Shown here: positions 34,687 through 43,303 of the stretch, one piece after another
Layout of the letters: each line of letters begins with the position of its first letter
Position numbering within the stretch: the stretch's first letter is position 1
Assembly: GCA_038531945.1 (NCBI GenBank)
Contig: JBCBBH010000002.1
Coordinates: 1 to 64,000 of the forward strand
Direction: 5' to 3'
Source: CALBPI01 sp038531945
Lineage (GTDB): Bacteria; Pseudomonadota; Gammaproteobacteria; Steroidobacterales; Woeseiaceae
DNA: 64,000 nt
Translations under genes and position numbers: made by a program
Notes under the pieces: generated by a model
Database searches by the model: none
What the model was told of the DNA's origin: nothing
The model's input: only the letters and a program-made list of their open reading frames with translations

Positions 34687-37037
34687 GGGTTATCGAGCAG
34701 CGTTGCTTTAAGCAATGATTGCTCCACCATTCGCTGATACCAGTACGCGAGGATCGCGTTCCCTCGGACGAATCGCGCAGCGTCCATTTCCTTGAACGCA
34801 GCTTCCAGCGCTTGCGAATCTCCGCCCTCCAAAGCGTCGAGATACATCTCGCTGATGCCGGTGATGACACGCATCTTTTGGTCCATTTCCTCGCGCGGAC
34901 GGATCTCAAAAATTTCCGCAAGTTGGGTGCGGGCTGCTTCCATTTGCCGCAAGTCACCGAGTGTTGCTGCACGAGAGGCGAGCGTGCTGAGATGCATGTC
35001 GGATCCGGTTCCCGTGTATTTCTCGAACAAAGCAATCGACTTGGCGTAGTGCACGCCTGCTTCGGTTAGAGCGCCTTGTTCGCCAGCGATCATTGCGAGG
35101 ATCAATTCGGCGCGTGCTTGCTGGGCGCTCTCGCCTCTGAGCGCGACGTCTTCGTCGATGATGGCCATCGCCAGAGTCTTGGCGCGATCAAGATCGCGTT
35201 TGAAGCCCAACTCCTGGATAGCGAGATTCAGTCGGGCGACGTCCCGTCCGTAGACCGCAAGCTGCGGGTTATCGTCGAAGGTCTCGACAGAGACCTGATA
35301 CGCTGCGTAGGCACCGTCACGGTCGTTGAGTTCCGAGCGCAAAAATCCTAGTTGGTTGTGGTGATACAGAATGTCGAACGGTTCTGTGTCGTTCTCGATT
35401 AGTCTCAACACCAGCGCTTCTGCGCGGGCGAGATCATCGGGCTCTCGCGTAATTCGGGCCAGCCTGTAACTGTAGTTGAACAGATTGTCATCCTCACCGC
35501 GAAACTCGGTGCTGTATCGTTCGATCAGTTGGCGAAGACGCGGTTCTGCTTCGTCATCCCGACCGGCTCTTGCTAGCATCATCGCGTAGACTTCTTCGCC
35601 AATCTCGAGCAGCGGTGTGGGCCCGATCGGCTCTGCCATCCATGGATCAAACACCGTCAACGCACGTTTGGCATCGCCTCGAAAGAAGAAATTTCGACCG
35701 ACGGCATAACTGGTCGCGGCGGCTGTTTCCGGATCGTCTGCGCGCGACTCCCACGCGCTTTCCCAGCGCGACATGAGCATCTCCGAGAGCTCGTCGGTTT
35801 TTTCGTCACCGCCAAAGGCGCGTTGCAGGATATCGGAATACGCCTGCTGTGCTGCGAGCGTCGCTTCAGATCGGTTTCGTTGCCACTCCGCCCTGGCCAA
35901 TGCTTCGGTCGCACGCAGCGCCTCTGCACGCGCGTCGCTTGCATATTTCAGACTCACTGCCAGACCGACACCGAGGGACAGCACAAGTCCGACTGCCAAC
36001 AGCGAGGCGACTGGCGATCGCATTGCCAGTTTCTGCAACCGATAGGCGAGTCCAGCGTCTCGTGCCGCAACCGGCCGTCGATCCAGAAATGCTCGCAGGT
36101 CCTCGCCGAGGGCTTCCGCCGAGCTGTACCGAGCGACCGGGTCCGTCCTCATTGCCTTGCGCATGATCGCAATCAGGTCTTCAGGCAACCCCGTGGTTTG
36201 CAGTGCGGAAAGGCCGCCGTCCTTGTTGCGTTTCGGACGTTGACCGGTCAGCACTTCGTGCATCAGCACGCCGAGTGCGAAGACGTCGGTCTGCACCGAC
36301 AAAGGCTGGCCGAGCAATTGTTCCGGCGCGGCGCAGTAGAGTGTGAGCGGCCCGCCGCGGAGTTCGTCTTCATCCAGCGCTGCTGCGATACCGAAATCGA
36401 TGAGCCGCGGCTGGCCTGACTCATCGACCAGCACGTTATCGACCTTGATGTCTCGGTGCAGGATGAACTGTTGGTGCGCGTGTACCACGGCGGCGCACAC
36501 GGGTATCAATAGCCGGACGCGTGCCGCTACGTCGAGGTTATGGGTTTGGACGAATTGGTCAATCGGGGCGCCATCGACCAGCTCCATCACCAGGTACGGC
36601 CGGCCCTCGTCCGTTGTTCCACCGTCGACGATTCGCGCCACACCTGGGTGAGTCATCCGCGCAAGACGTTGGCGCTCCTGCTCAAACGCGGCGTTCCTCG
36701 TGGCACCGCCGCCATGCATGAGTTTGAGCGCTACTGCTTGCTCGTAGAGGCCATCGTCACGCACAGCACGATAGACTTCGCCCATTCCACCGCGACCAAT
36801 CAGCGACTCGATACGCCATGGGCCGACGCGGCTGTCGATCGGCAGATGAGTATGTTCGGCGACATCGCCGGCCGCGCGTGTTCGCATGAAGCCGGTATGC
36901 AGCGTCTCCAGCAAGCGGTTAGCCGCGGTTCGATCATCGTCGCTGGCTAGCACCTTCGCGACAAATTCAGCAGCGCTGTCGCGGTCGAGTGTCAGCGCGT
37001 GTTCGAGCGACTCGCCGATCCTCTGCCAGTCCAGCAT
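34683..37037 (-). CDS. Membrane Ser/Thr protein kinase with C-terminal TPR-like region
   Basis: 784 residues. Hanks-type kinase domain (about 72-320) with GRGGMGEVY, catalytic HRDIKVDN near 191, LIDFGIA near 214 and APEQLLGQ. A membrane segment (about 339-362) is followed by a helical extracytoplasmic part of TPR-like repeats. The N-terminal 60 residues are helical. The ATG at 37037 follows GGGGAG. It converges on the ECF sigma gene; phosphorylation control of that sigma factor is a plausible link, by analogy only. Confidence 0.9.
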   Translation of the reverse strand: MLDWQRIGESLEHALTLDRDSAAEFVAKVLASDDDRTAANRLLETLHTGFMRTRAAGDVAEHTHLPIDSRVGPWRIESLIGRGGMGEVYRAVRDDGLYEQAVALKLMHGGGATRNAAFEQERQRLARMTHPGVARIVDGGTTDEGRPYLVMELVDGAPIDQFVQTHNLDVAARVRLLIPVCAAVVHAHQQFILHRDIKVDNVLVDESGQPRLIDFGIAAALDEDELRGGPLTLYCAAPEQLLGQPLSVQTDVFALGVLMHEVLTGQRPKRNKDGGLSALQTTGLPEDLIAIMRKAMRTDPVARYSSAEALGEDLRAFLDRRPVAARDAGLAYRLQKLAMRSPVASLLAVGLVLSLGVGLAVSLKYASDARAEALRATEALARAEWQRNRSEATLAAQQAYSDILQRAFGGDEKTDELSEMLMSRWESAWESRADDPETAAATSYAVGRNFFFRGDAKRALTVFDPWMAEPIGPTPLLEIGEEVYAMMLARAGRDDEAEPRLRQLIERYSTEFRGEDDNLFNYSYRLARITREPDDLARAEALVLRLIENDTEPFDILYHHNQLGFLRSELNDRDGAYAAYQVSVETFDDNPQLAVYGRDVARLNLAIQELGFKRDLDRAKTLAMAIIDEDVALRGESAQQARAELILAMIAGEQGALTEAGVHYAKSIALFEKYTGTGSDMHLSTLASRAATLGDLRQMEAARTQLAEIFEIRPREEMDQKMRVITGISEMYLDALEGGDSQALEAAFKEMDAARFVRGNAILAYWYQRMVEQSLLKATLLDNP

Positions 37038-37120
37038 GCAACTCCCCAAAATTTTGTTGTTGTTATTGTGTCTGCCGTTGCGATCACGCTGATGATCCGA
37101 GATGGCTCAGCGCGTCGTTT

Positions 37121-38092
37121 TCACAGCGGAGTCACGTACTCGCCGTTGCGGAATTCGCAGTCAAAGTTCGGTGGAAAAATCTTGTCTTGAGGAATCCAGT
37201 GGACGTCCCCGTGACCTTCAACCGTTTTCTGGACTCGGAGCCAGCCGCCTTCTGCTGCGAGCACCGGTCCGCAGTTGGTGTTGGTGCCCGGTTCCACGTT
37301 AGCTCGGAATGTCGCAAGATCGTCAGCACTCGCCTGTGCTTTTCTAGCCTGCAGCGTTACTGGGTCGATACCCTGGCGCTCCAGCTCCTCTTGATAGAGC
37401 AGCGCGTTCCGACGCGCGATGGCTTGTGAGATCAAACGATCTGGATCGTCGCGCGCATACTTGTCGATAAAGAACGAAAAGTCGGAAGCGGTTTTCGAAT
37501 TATCAAACGCTGCCCGGTATTCCTGGTACTCCATGGCGGCGACTTTCGTACCAATCTCCGTCAGCAGACCTGTTTGCTCCAGGGCTTCAGCGACAGCGTC
37601 GTGGTCGAGAGCTTTGTGTGTGCCGGCATTCATACCCATGTTCGTCAGAATCGACCACGCAGATTTACCTAAAGACATGAACGCATTGTTGGTCATGAAG
37701 CGGCTCGAGCAGGGGTTGTAGGTTGGGTTGTGGCTGAAGAACGCGTTGCAAATGACAGTTTCCTGGCTGATTTGTGACCGATCCTCGTAATAAGGCTCGA
37801 CGAAGCGCAGGTCCGAGCTTACAAACAGGATTTCCTGACCTTCGCGCTCGCGAAGTGAAACCCGTCTGCCAGCAGTACGTGAATCCACGTATTTGACGGC
37901 CTTCCAGCCGTTGGAGTCGCGTTCGAGGACCGCGAACATGCCGTAGTCCGACCGACCGTAGGCACCGAAGCCGATTTCGATCTCGCGATCCGGTGCCGCT
38001 TCCGTTTCAACGGTGGCGACTTCGCGGGTATTGGTGGCGCAGCCCGCAACCGATAGCGCGCCGACAATCATGATGAAGGTCCACTTTCTCAA
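37121..38092 (-). CDS. Lipoprotein of unknown function
   Basis: 323 residues from a TTG start at 38092, chosen because AGGAG lies 6 bases upstream and the product then begins as a lipoprotein signal, RKWTFIMIVGALSVAGC. Four cysteines occur in the middle and near the C-terminus (VICNAFF, NPCSSRF, NTNCGPV, FDCEF), which could form disulfides. The helical middle and the WIPQDKIFPP tail match no family I recognise. It lies 84 bases after the kinase start on the same strand. Confidence 0.7.
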   Translation of the reverse strand: MRKWTFIMIVGALSVAGCATNTREVATVETEAAPDREIEIGFGAYGRSDYGMFAVLERDSNGWKAVKYVDSRTAGRRVSLREREGQEILFVSSDLRFVEPYYEDRSQISQETVICNAFFSHNPTYNPCSSRFMTNNAFMSLGKSAWSILTNMGMNAGTHKALDHDAVAEALEQTGLLTEIGTKVAAMEYQEYRAAFDNSKTASDFSFFIDKYARDDPDRLISQAIARRNALLYQEELERQGIDPVTLQARKAQASADDLATFRANVEPGTNTNCGPVLAAEGGWLRVQKTVEGHGDVHWIPQDKIFPPNFDCEFRNGEYVTPL

Positions 38093-38222
38093 GGGAATCT
38101 CCTGACACTGCAATGGCCCTGCCAAGGCCTAAACATAGCAAAACCACCGAGGTCCTGCAGGCCACACGGACATAAGTTATTCGACCGCGCAACGCGCGGT
38201 CAGTTCACTGGGAGCGCTCAGC

Positions 38223-40661
38223 TCATCGCACGCGCGTCGCGATGTCCCCGAGCACAGTTGCGAGTGCAGACAAGCGATATTCGTCCTGGCCCGACGCTGA
38301 TACCCGACGGACTTGCTTGCCGAGTTGTCCCAGGCGTTTGGCGAGCGTCCGGTCTCCGGTTTGTTTCGCCAGCGCGGTACTGGCGTCCTTCAGGCTCGTC
38401 GTCAGTTCGTCAACCAAAGTAGTGTCCAGAAGACTGGTTCGATTCAACTGATCGATGTAGGCCAACGCGACGACGGGCTCGGCAGGCCAAGTGACGGGGA
38501 GTTGCTGCTGCGGATTGAAGACTTCCCCTTGATTGGCAAGTTTGGCCGCGGCGATTTCGTGTGGCGTCAGGAATTCGCTCGGTGTGAGCTCGAAAACATC
38601 GAGCCCCCGCACGATTTCGGTGCCGTAGACGCGACCGTCGTACCAGTAGGTCGACCAGTAGCCGCCGAGCACAAGCTTGTCTTCATCGATTGGTCCTCGA
38701 TCGAAGTACGCGATTTCGACGGGGTTGCTCGAGTCGCTGAAATCGACGATGGACAGGCCCCCTTGATACCAGGCTTGTACGAAGATGTCGCGGCCGGGCA
38801 CAGGAATGATCGAGCCGTTGTGCGCGACACAATTTTCGGTGTCCACTTGTGGGCCCGGCATCTTGTAGTGCGAGCGGTACACCAGCGTGCCGTCGACGAT
38901 GTCATAGATGGCGTCGGCACCCCAGTCCAGCGGATCGTGCGCGCGACAACGCGGCCGACTGCCGCCGCCCCATTCGTCAGTGAAGACGACTTTCGTGCCG
39001 TCGTTGTTGAATGTCGCGGAGTGCCAGTACGCAAACCCCTCGTCGGTGACTGCATCGATACGTTCGGGTTCTCTCGGGTTAGAGATGTCGAAAATGATGC
39101 CGTTACCGGAACACGCACCGGCCGCGATGTTCGCGGTCGGGAACACCGTGATGTCGTGGCACTGATCGGTCGTTCGGGTTTCCTGCGTTTCATCGCCGTG
39201 ATCACCTCCGCGCCACAGTCCGGCGAGCACGCCGGTTTCATCGTCGGCGAACACGGCGGGGCTATCGATGATGCGCGACTTCGAAGGATCGTCCACCGGG
39301 ATTTCGATTACGTCGATACGGAAGAGGGCGGTCCGATCGTCGCCGGGTGATTCGTCGTAACACCCTTCAAGCTCCTCTGTATCGCGCACAACGGACGTGC
39401 CCGAATTGTAGACAATGATCTTGCCGTCTCGGCCTGGTCCGGAAACCACCGAGTGGGTATGCGATCCGCGGCAAGTCTGGACGGCACCGACTTGAACTGG
39501 TCGCGTCAGATCGCTGATGTCGAAGATGCGAATGCCCCGGAAACGGTCCGTGCTAACGTCTTCGGCAATCCCCTGCAGGCCACAATCGAGGCGTCCGCGG
39601 GTTTGTTCGACCGACATGATGAGCAAGTCGCCAACAATGGAGACGTCGCCCTGTCCGCCGGGGCAAACGATCGAGGCCATCAACTCCGGTGCTGCGTCGT
39701 TGAGCTGATAGACGTTAAAACCGTGGTAGCTGCCGGTGACCAGTACGTCATCGCGAAATGCCATGTCGGTGTTGGCGAAGCTCAAGAGTGGTGCGCGGCG
39801 ATCATCACCACCCGACGCAGATTCCTCGTCCTCTTCTTCGGGGTTCTCGGCCTTATCGTCGGACTCGGTCTCGAACATCGGGTGCGGCAGGTCGCCTGGA
39901 TTCTCCGGATCGTAGAAGCCTGCCGGCTTTTTCAATGAGGCTACTTTGGTGAGATTCAGGATTGCCTCTTCAGCGTCGAATACGCCCGCAGCAAGCCCGG
40001 CACGAGGGTCACTCGACAGCGCGACGAGCATGCCGTTCATGCGTTCGATTTCGCTAGTCTGATCGGCGTTGATGTCGTTGGTGAACTCGAACAACACGGG
40101 GTCATAGGCCGAGCCGGGTTGCTCCAACAGTTCCTCCACCATGGTTAGTGCGCCTTCGTGGTGGGCAATCATCAACTCAAGGAACAGGCGGTCGAAGTCC
40201 GTGCCAGAGGCCGCCGCCAATGCCGCCATCTGTTCGGGGCTCGCCATGCCAGCCATCATGTGGCTCATGTGCATCGCGCTGTGCTCGCTCGGGTTGGGCA
40301 CGTTCTGACCACGCGACTCCAGCCACGTCTTCATGAACTCGATCTCGTCGCCTTGCGATGCTTCGATACGACCAGCGATATCGATGACGTCTGCGTTATT
40401 GGTGCGTTCCCCCACCAGTCGAGACATCAATAGCGCCTGGTGGTGATGCGGAATCATGTCTTGCATGAAGCGCGCGTCGTCGGCGGAAAAGCGCGTATCG
40501 GCGATTGCGGTTGCTTCATCGGCACTCAGCACTCGAGGTGATTCGCCAGGTGCTCCAGGTTGGACAATCGGCGGCGCGTCGGCTGTCGCTTGAAAGCTTG
40601 CAGAAATAGCGGCGGCCAACAGACCGAGTCGAATCGAATGGAGAATAGGCAATCGGTTCAC
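38223..40661 (-). CDS. DUF305 domain fused to LVIVD-type beta-propeller, exported
   Basis: 812 residues from a GTG at 40661, chosen for an AGGAG 6 bases upstream; a GTG at 40682 is the alternative. After a signal peptide comes a DUF305 domain (about 48-225) with the histidine motifs MIPHHHQALLMS near 70 and MIAHHEGALTM near 164, related to ferritin-like, metal-binding (often copper-linked) domains. An acidic linker (about 264-287) leads to LVIVD-like propeller repeats with RGIRIFDISD, GIIFDISNPREP and GGLSIVDFSDSSNP, and a helical tail. The fusion is unusual. It lies 73 bases downstream of the thioesterase gene. Confidence 0.82.
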   Translation of the reverse strand: MNRLPILHSIRLGLLAAAISASFQATADAPPIVQPGAPGESPRVLSADEATAIADTRFSADDARFMQDMIPHHHQALLMSRLVGERTNNADVIDIAGRIEASQGDEIEFMKTWLESRGQNVPNPSEHSAMHMSHMMAGMASPEQMAALAAASGTDFDRLFLELMIAHHEGALTMVEELLEQPGSAYDPVLFEFTNDINADQTSEIERMNGMLVALSSDPRAGLAAGVFDAEEAILNLTKVASLKKPAGFYDPENPGDLPHPMFETESDDKAENPEEEDEESASGGDDRRAPLLSFANTDMAFRDDVLVTGSYHGFNVYQLNDAAPELMASIVCPGGQGDVSIVGDLLIMSVEQTRGRLDCGLQGIAEDVSTDRFRGIRIFDISDLTRPVQVGAVQTCRGSHTHSVVSGPGRDGKIIVYNSGTSVVRDTEELEGCYDESPGDDRTALFRIDVIEIPVDDPSKSRIIDSPAVFADDETGVLAGLWRGGDHGDETQETRTTDQCHDITVFPTANIAAGACSGNGIIFDISNPREPERIDAVTDEGFAYWHSATFNNDGTKVVFTDEWGGGSRPRCRAHDPLDWGADAIYDIVDGTLVYRSHYKMPGPQVDTENCVAHNGSIIPVPGRDIFVQAWYQGGLSIVDFSDSSNPVEIAYFDRGPIDEDKLVLGGYWSTYWYDGRVYGTEIVRGLDVFELTPSEFLTPHEIAAAKLANQGEVFNPQQQLPVTWPAEPVVALAYIDQLNRTSLLDTTLVDELTTSLKDASTALAKQTGDRTLAKRLGQLGKQVRRVSASGQDEYRLSALATVLGDIATRVR

Positions 40662-40733
40662 GAGAAGCTCCTGGGTACTCACGCAAAGGCGCTCGCAGAG
40701 TGTATCAGTGTCAGGGGCAGGGGGCTTTTCCCC

Positions 40734-41201
40734 TCATTTTCGATGCGCGAGTCTTTGTTCGCGGCGTCGGCCCGCTGCGTCGTAGCGCTGCTGTTCTGCT
40801 TCGGTGACCGGTTTGAGCTCAGGTACTGCGGTGGGTCGGCCATCATCGTCCAAGGCGACGAATGTGAGATAGGCAGACACGATGTGCCGCGAATCGCCCG
40901 TCCGACTGTTTTCGGCCGTGACTCGCACGCCGATTTCCATCGAGCTCCGCCAGGTCCGGTTGACGGCAGCCTTGATAATCATCGTGTCGCCGATGCTGGC
41001 AGCGGCAAGAAATTCGAGACTGTCGAGCGCGGCGGTCACGCACGCACAACCGCTATGCCGTTCCGCAACGATCAGCGCCGTGCGGTCGCATAGGCTCATC
41101 ACCAATCCACCGAACACGGTGTACTTTGAATTCAGATCATTGGGGAAAATCTTGTAAACGTTGTAGTCGACTGCGGAGTCGGCGGGTGTTTTGGCGTTCA
41201 T
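40734..41201 (-). CDS. Hotdog-fold acyl-CoA thioesterase
   Basis: 155 residues of the YciA/BFIT-like hotdog family, hydrolysing acyl-CoA in the cytoplasm. Recognisable are FGGLVMSLCDRTALIVAERHSG and the strand region SLEFLAAASIGDTMIIKA, with HIVSAYLTFVALD. Substrate range is not predictable. It is upstream of the DUF305-LVIVD gene on the same strand. Confidence 0.87.
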   Translation of the reverse strand: MNAKTPADSAVDYNVYKIFPNDLNSKYTVFGGLVMSLCDRTALIVAERHSGCACVTAALDSLEFLAAASIGDTMIIKAAVNRTWRSSMEIGVRVTAENSRTGDSRHIVSAYLTFVALDDDGRPTAVPELKPVTEAEQQRYDAAGRRREQRLAHRK

Positions 41202-41257
41202 CGGGTGCCTGTTGGTAGTCGGTTTTCTACGAGTCTAGCGGCTTGAATCCTAGAGTG

Positions 41258-41286
41258 CTGACATACCCACAGATATGGGGTATTGT
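41258..41286 (+). promoter_or_regulatory. Sigma70-like promoter of the tRNA-Ser gene
   Basis: CTGACA (41258-41263), a 17-base spacer and TATTGT (41281-41286), with the tRNA beginning 15 bases after the -10 box. Spacing and strength suit a tRNA promoter. Predicted from sequence. Confidence 0.65.
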
Positions 41287-41300
41287 CCGCATCCGCTCAC

Positions 41301-41390
<90 letters not shown>

Positions 41391-41398
41391 AACGCGAC

Positions 41399-41422
41399 AA
41401 ACGCCCCTTTTGGGGCGTTTTT
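41399..41422 (+). terminator. Intrinsic terminator of tRNA-Ser
   Basis: AAACGCCCC (41399-41407) pairs perfectly with GGGGCGTTT (41412-41420) over a TTTT loop and ends in five T residues. It lies 8 bases after the tRNA 3' end. Confidence 0.9.
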
Positions 41423-41467
41423 GCTGTTTTGGCTACGAGGGTGTCGGGTCGGACCCACTTGGTTCGA

Positions 41468-41506
41468 CTAATCGCGATAGCGATTAGCGACGAGCGGCTC
41501 TGCCGC
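41468..41506. repeat. Two small hairpins between tRNA-Ser and the island's last gene
   Basis: CTAATCGC (41468-41475) pairs with GCGATTAG (41480-41487) over 4 bases, and GCGGC (41494-41498) with GCCGC (41502-41506) over 3 bases. They lie downstream of the minus-strand gene ending at 41535 and could end its transcript, though no T-run follows. They could also be remains of a recombination boundary. Confidence 0.4.
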
Positions 41507-41534
41507 GACTATCTGATCATGCTGGTCTTTCATG

Positions 41535-41915
41535 TCATGTAGCGAGCTTCCCCCGTGTCAACGCTTCTCGTACAGCACTCTCATAGTCGCATCCGTAAAA
41601 GCGCACAGCTGCTCGGTTCGCAGACTGATGAATATCGGTCCCTTTCTGGGCTACTGCGACGATCACTTTTCCAATCGACTCCGCCACTCCTAGCTCGTAA
41701 TAGCAACTTGGACTCTCATACGATAAATCAACAAAAACGAACGCTGAGCGCTCTAGACGACCTATAAATCCATGGATATCAAAAGGAGCCGCAGGGTCAT
41801 AGGCGTCGGGGTAATTCGGCGCAAGGCCGAGATTATGGGCACAGGATGCAATAGTAGCTTGTTGCTCAATTCTGAGCCTATTCCGCCCAATTGGCATTAT
41901 CACTTGAAAGATCAT
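41535..41915 (-). CDS. Nucleoside deoxyribosyltransferase-like / TIR-like nucleotide-binding protein
   Basis: 126 residues. An N-terminal strand VIMPIG, a helix, then FVFVDLSYESPSCYYELGVA followed by GKVIVAVAQKG. This D-(x)-N/SP-x-YYELG-x-A-x-GK pattern is typical of nucleoside 2-deoxyribosyltransferase and the related DRHyd/TIR-like Rossmannoid domains used as NAD or nucleotide processors in defence systems. The start ATG overlaps the upstream gene's stop (ATGA), so it is co-translated with the two-TM protein. Family placement is by motif only. It ends about 145 bases from the tRNA. Confidence 0.6.
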   Translation of the reverse strand: MIFQVIMPIGRNRLRIEQQATIASCAHNLGLAPNYPDAYDPAAPFDIHGFIGRLERSAFVFVDLSYESPSCYYELGVAESIGKVIVAVAQKGTDIHQSANRAAVRFYGCDYESAVREALTRGKLAT

Positions 41916-42520
41916 AATTCGGACGCCGATTCGCCCTTGAGTGTCACCTCAAGCTTGGGAACATCGGACTTGAGATCGCCGTTTGCCTTCCATGCGAGAA
42001 GCGGAACCGCAATTGCAATCGCAAGAAAGAGGACTCTAAGCGCCCTCGGGAGGAGATACTCAATATTGGAAGAATTGAGGGCAATCAAATTCATCCCTGC
42101 TACTTCTCGTGTGGCGCGGGCGTTCTTTAGTTCTTTCCATTCTTTGGCGAAAGGGCAAAACGATGATCTCTTGAATTCACCGAGAGCGTCGAATACAACA
42201 TGCTCAGCCATAGCATTTAGAACTGTGAACTTAGCGTTGTTTAGTTCCTTAAAGTCGCGAATCTGAGCGATCCAAAACGAAGAATACAACGCCGCCATCA
42301 AAGACAAGATGGTGACCGCGAGAACTCCGGGCCAAAGAAAAACTGGCTTGCTAACTACCCAAGCCACTACGACCGCTATCGCCCCTAGTGTCCCAATGCA
42401 TATGGAGTAACTCCATCTGTTCGCCTCAAGTCGCCGGTCGGTGACTTTCTCGGTTGACTCGTAGAAGAGTTGCCACTCCTCGAATGACGCGTACGGCACT
42501 TTTGGCGTTGTGTCGGACAA
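41912..42520 (-). CDS. Two-TM membrane protein, RipA-like (putative effector)
   Basis: 202 residues from a TTG at 42520 with GGAGAAG upstream. A soluble N-terminus, two adjacent hydrophobic segments (SICIGTLGAIAVVVAWVV and PGVLAVTILSLMAALYSSF, about residues 39-80), then a cytoplasmic part with DFKELNNAKFTVLNAM and PFAKEWKEL, and a final hydrophobic segment ALRVLFLAIAIAVPLLAW. The pattern recalls the RipA-family octameric membrane proteins and the two-TM effectors coupled to nucleotide-sensing domains. It is ATGA-coupled to the deoxyribosyltransferase-like gene. Membrane-damaging effector activity is inference. Confidence 0.6.
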   Translation of the reverse strand: MSDTTPKVPYASFEEWQLFYESTEKVTDRRLEANRWSYSICIGTLGAIAVVVAWVVSKPVFLWPGVLAVTILSLMAALYSSFWIAQIRDFKELNNAKFTVLNAMAEHVVFDALGEFKRSSFCPFAKEWKELKNARATREVAGMNLIALNSSNIEYLLPRALRVLFLAIAIAVPLLAWKANGDLKSDVPKLEVTLKGESASEL

Positions 42521-42776
42521 GGTGCTTCTCCAGCTGCGTTACAAAAAGATCTCGGCGCGTAAACGCCATGAAGGATCAGAGAACATCGTCAACCGGCTTG
42601 CGCCAGAACGACTTCTTTTAGGCTTATGTGTTAATTTTAACGTTACACCTCATAGCGGTGCAGCTGAAATGGCCGGGAGGACTTATTGCGCCAGTCTCCC
42701 TGTCCTTTCCCTACTGTCTATATTTCCTGGAGTGACTATCCATATATCACTCGTGGTCATCTTCAACCTCCAGGCT
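42521..42776. other. Non-coding gap between the TIR gene and the two-TM/DRT-like pair
   Basis: 256 bases without a supportable gene. Two CAGCTG hexamers (42531-42536, 42660-42665), a hallmark of the attC sites nearby, lie inside, but no R-box pair could be matched. It may be a decayed attC and/or promoter region for the two-gene module. Confidence 0.4.
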
Positions 42777-43184
42777 TCAGCTTTTGTCGATTGCTTTCTT
42801 GATTCCGGCAAGTGTGAATGACAGTGCCCAGTCCGCTCCGACACCATATAGTGCAGGAGGAGTTGTATTGGATTTGGCGGTCTTCACAGCGATGATTTTC
42901 TTCCCAAGTTCTACGGCTTTCTCAACCTCCCATTTAACCCACTCACTCTTGTAGGTCTCAGTGCCTACAATGCAGAGCAAATGGGAGGACCGAGCGATCT
43001 TCTGGGAAATCACTCGTCTAATTGGTCCTGCTTTCGTACTGTTTACGGGTACAGTCACTGAACCATCGTAGAATTCGATATCGAAGAGATCATTTTTGTC
43101 CCATGCAACAAGAAGATTCTTGTAGTGACGATCGCTGTTATAGGCATGGCTTATAAAAATCGTCCTCTTGCTCCAAATAAACAT
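42777..43184 (-). CDS. TIR-like (DUF1863) protein resembling Thoeris ThsB
   Basis: 135 residues. KRTIFISHAYNSDRHYKNLL starts the domain, then IRRVISQKIARSSHLLCIVG, ETYKSEWVKWEVEKAVELGK and KIIAVKT. This is the flavodoxin-like DUF1863 TIR pattern of ThsB, the sensor that makes an NAD-derived signal in Thoeris antiphage systems; the EWVKWEVEKA glutamates fit the catalytic position. No ThsA (SIR2/SLOG or Macro effector) is in the window. The ATG at 43184 follows AAGGAG. It begins 23 bases after the attC ending at 43207, so it is probably a cassette gene. Confidence 0.75.
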   Translation of the reverse strand: MFIWSKRTIFISHAYNSDRHYKNLLVAWDKNDLFDIEFYDGSVTVPVNSTKAGPIRRVISQKIARSSHLLCIVGTETYKSEWVKWEVEKAVELGKKIIAVKTAKSNTTPPALYGVGADWALSFTLAGIKKAIDKS

Positions 43185-43206
43185 GACTAGGAACTCCTTT
43201 AATGAT

Positions 43207-43303
43207 GTCCAACGCCGAAGCTCACATAGGCGAAGACGCTAATTGCACTCTGTAGGCCGGTAATCGCTAGGCGCCTCCATGAGCGTCAGCTGCAAGGTCA
43301 GGC
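43207..43303 (-). repeat. attC site 1
   Basis: 97 bp. On the minus strand it opens with GCCTGAC (43297-43303, imperfect R'') and GCAGCTGACGC and closes with GTTGGAC (43207-43213), a full match to R' GTTRRRY. The stop codon of the upstream cassette gene lies in R''. Confidence 0.7.

Noticed and set aside
42529..42665. Eighth attC between the TIR and the two-TM gene
   Set aside because: CAGCTG hexamers are present but no RYYYAAC/GTTRRRY pair at the expected spacing could be found.
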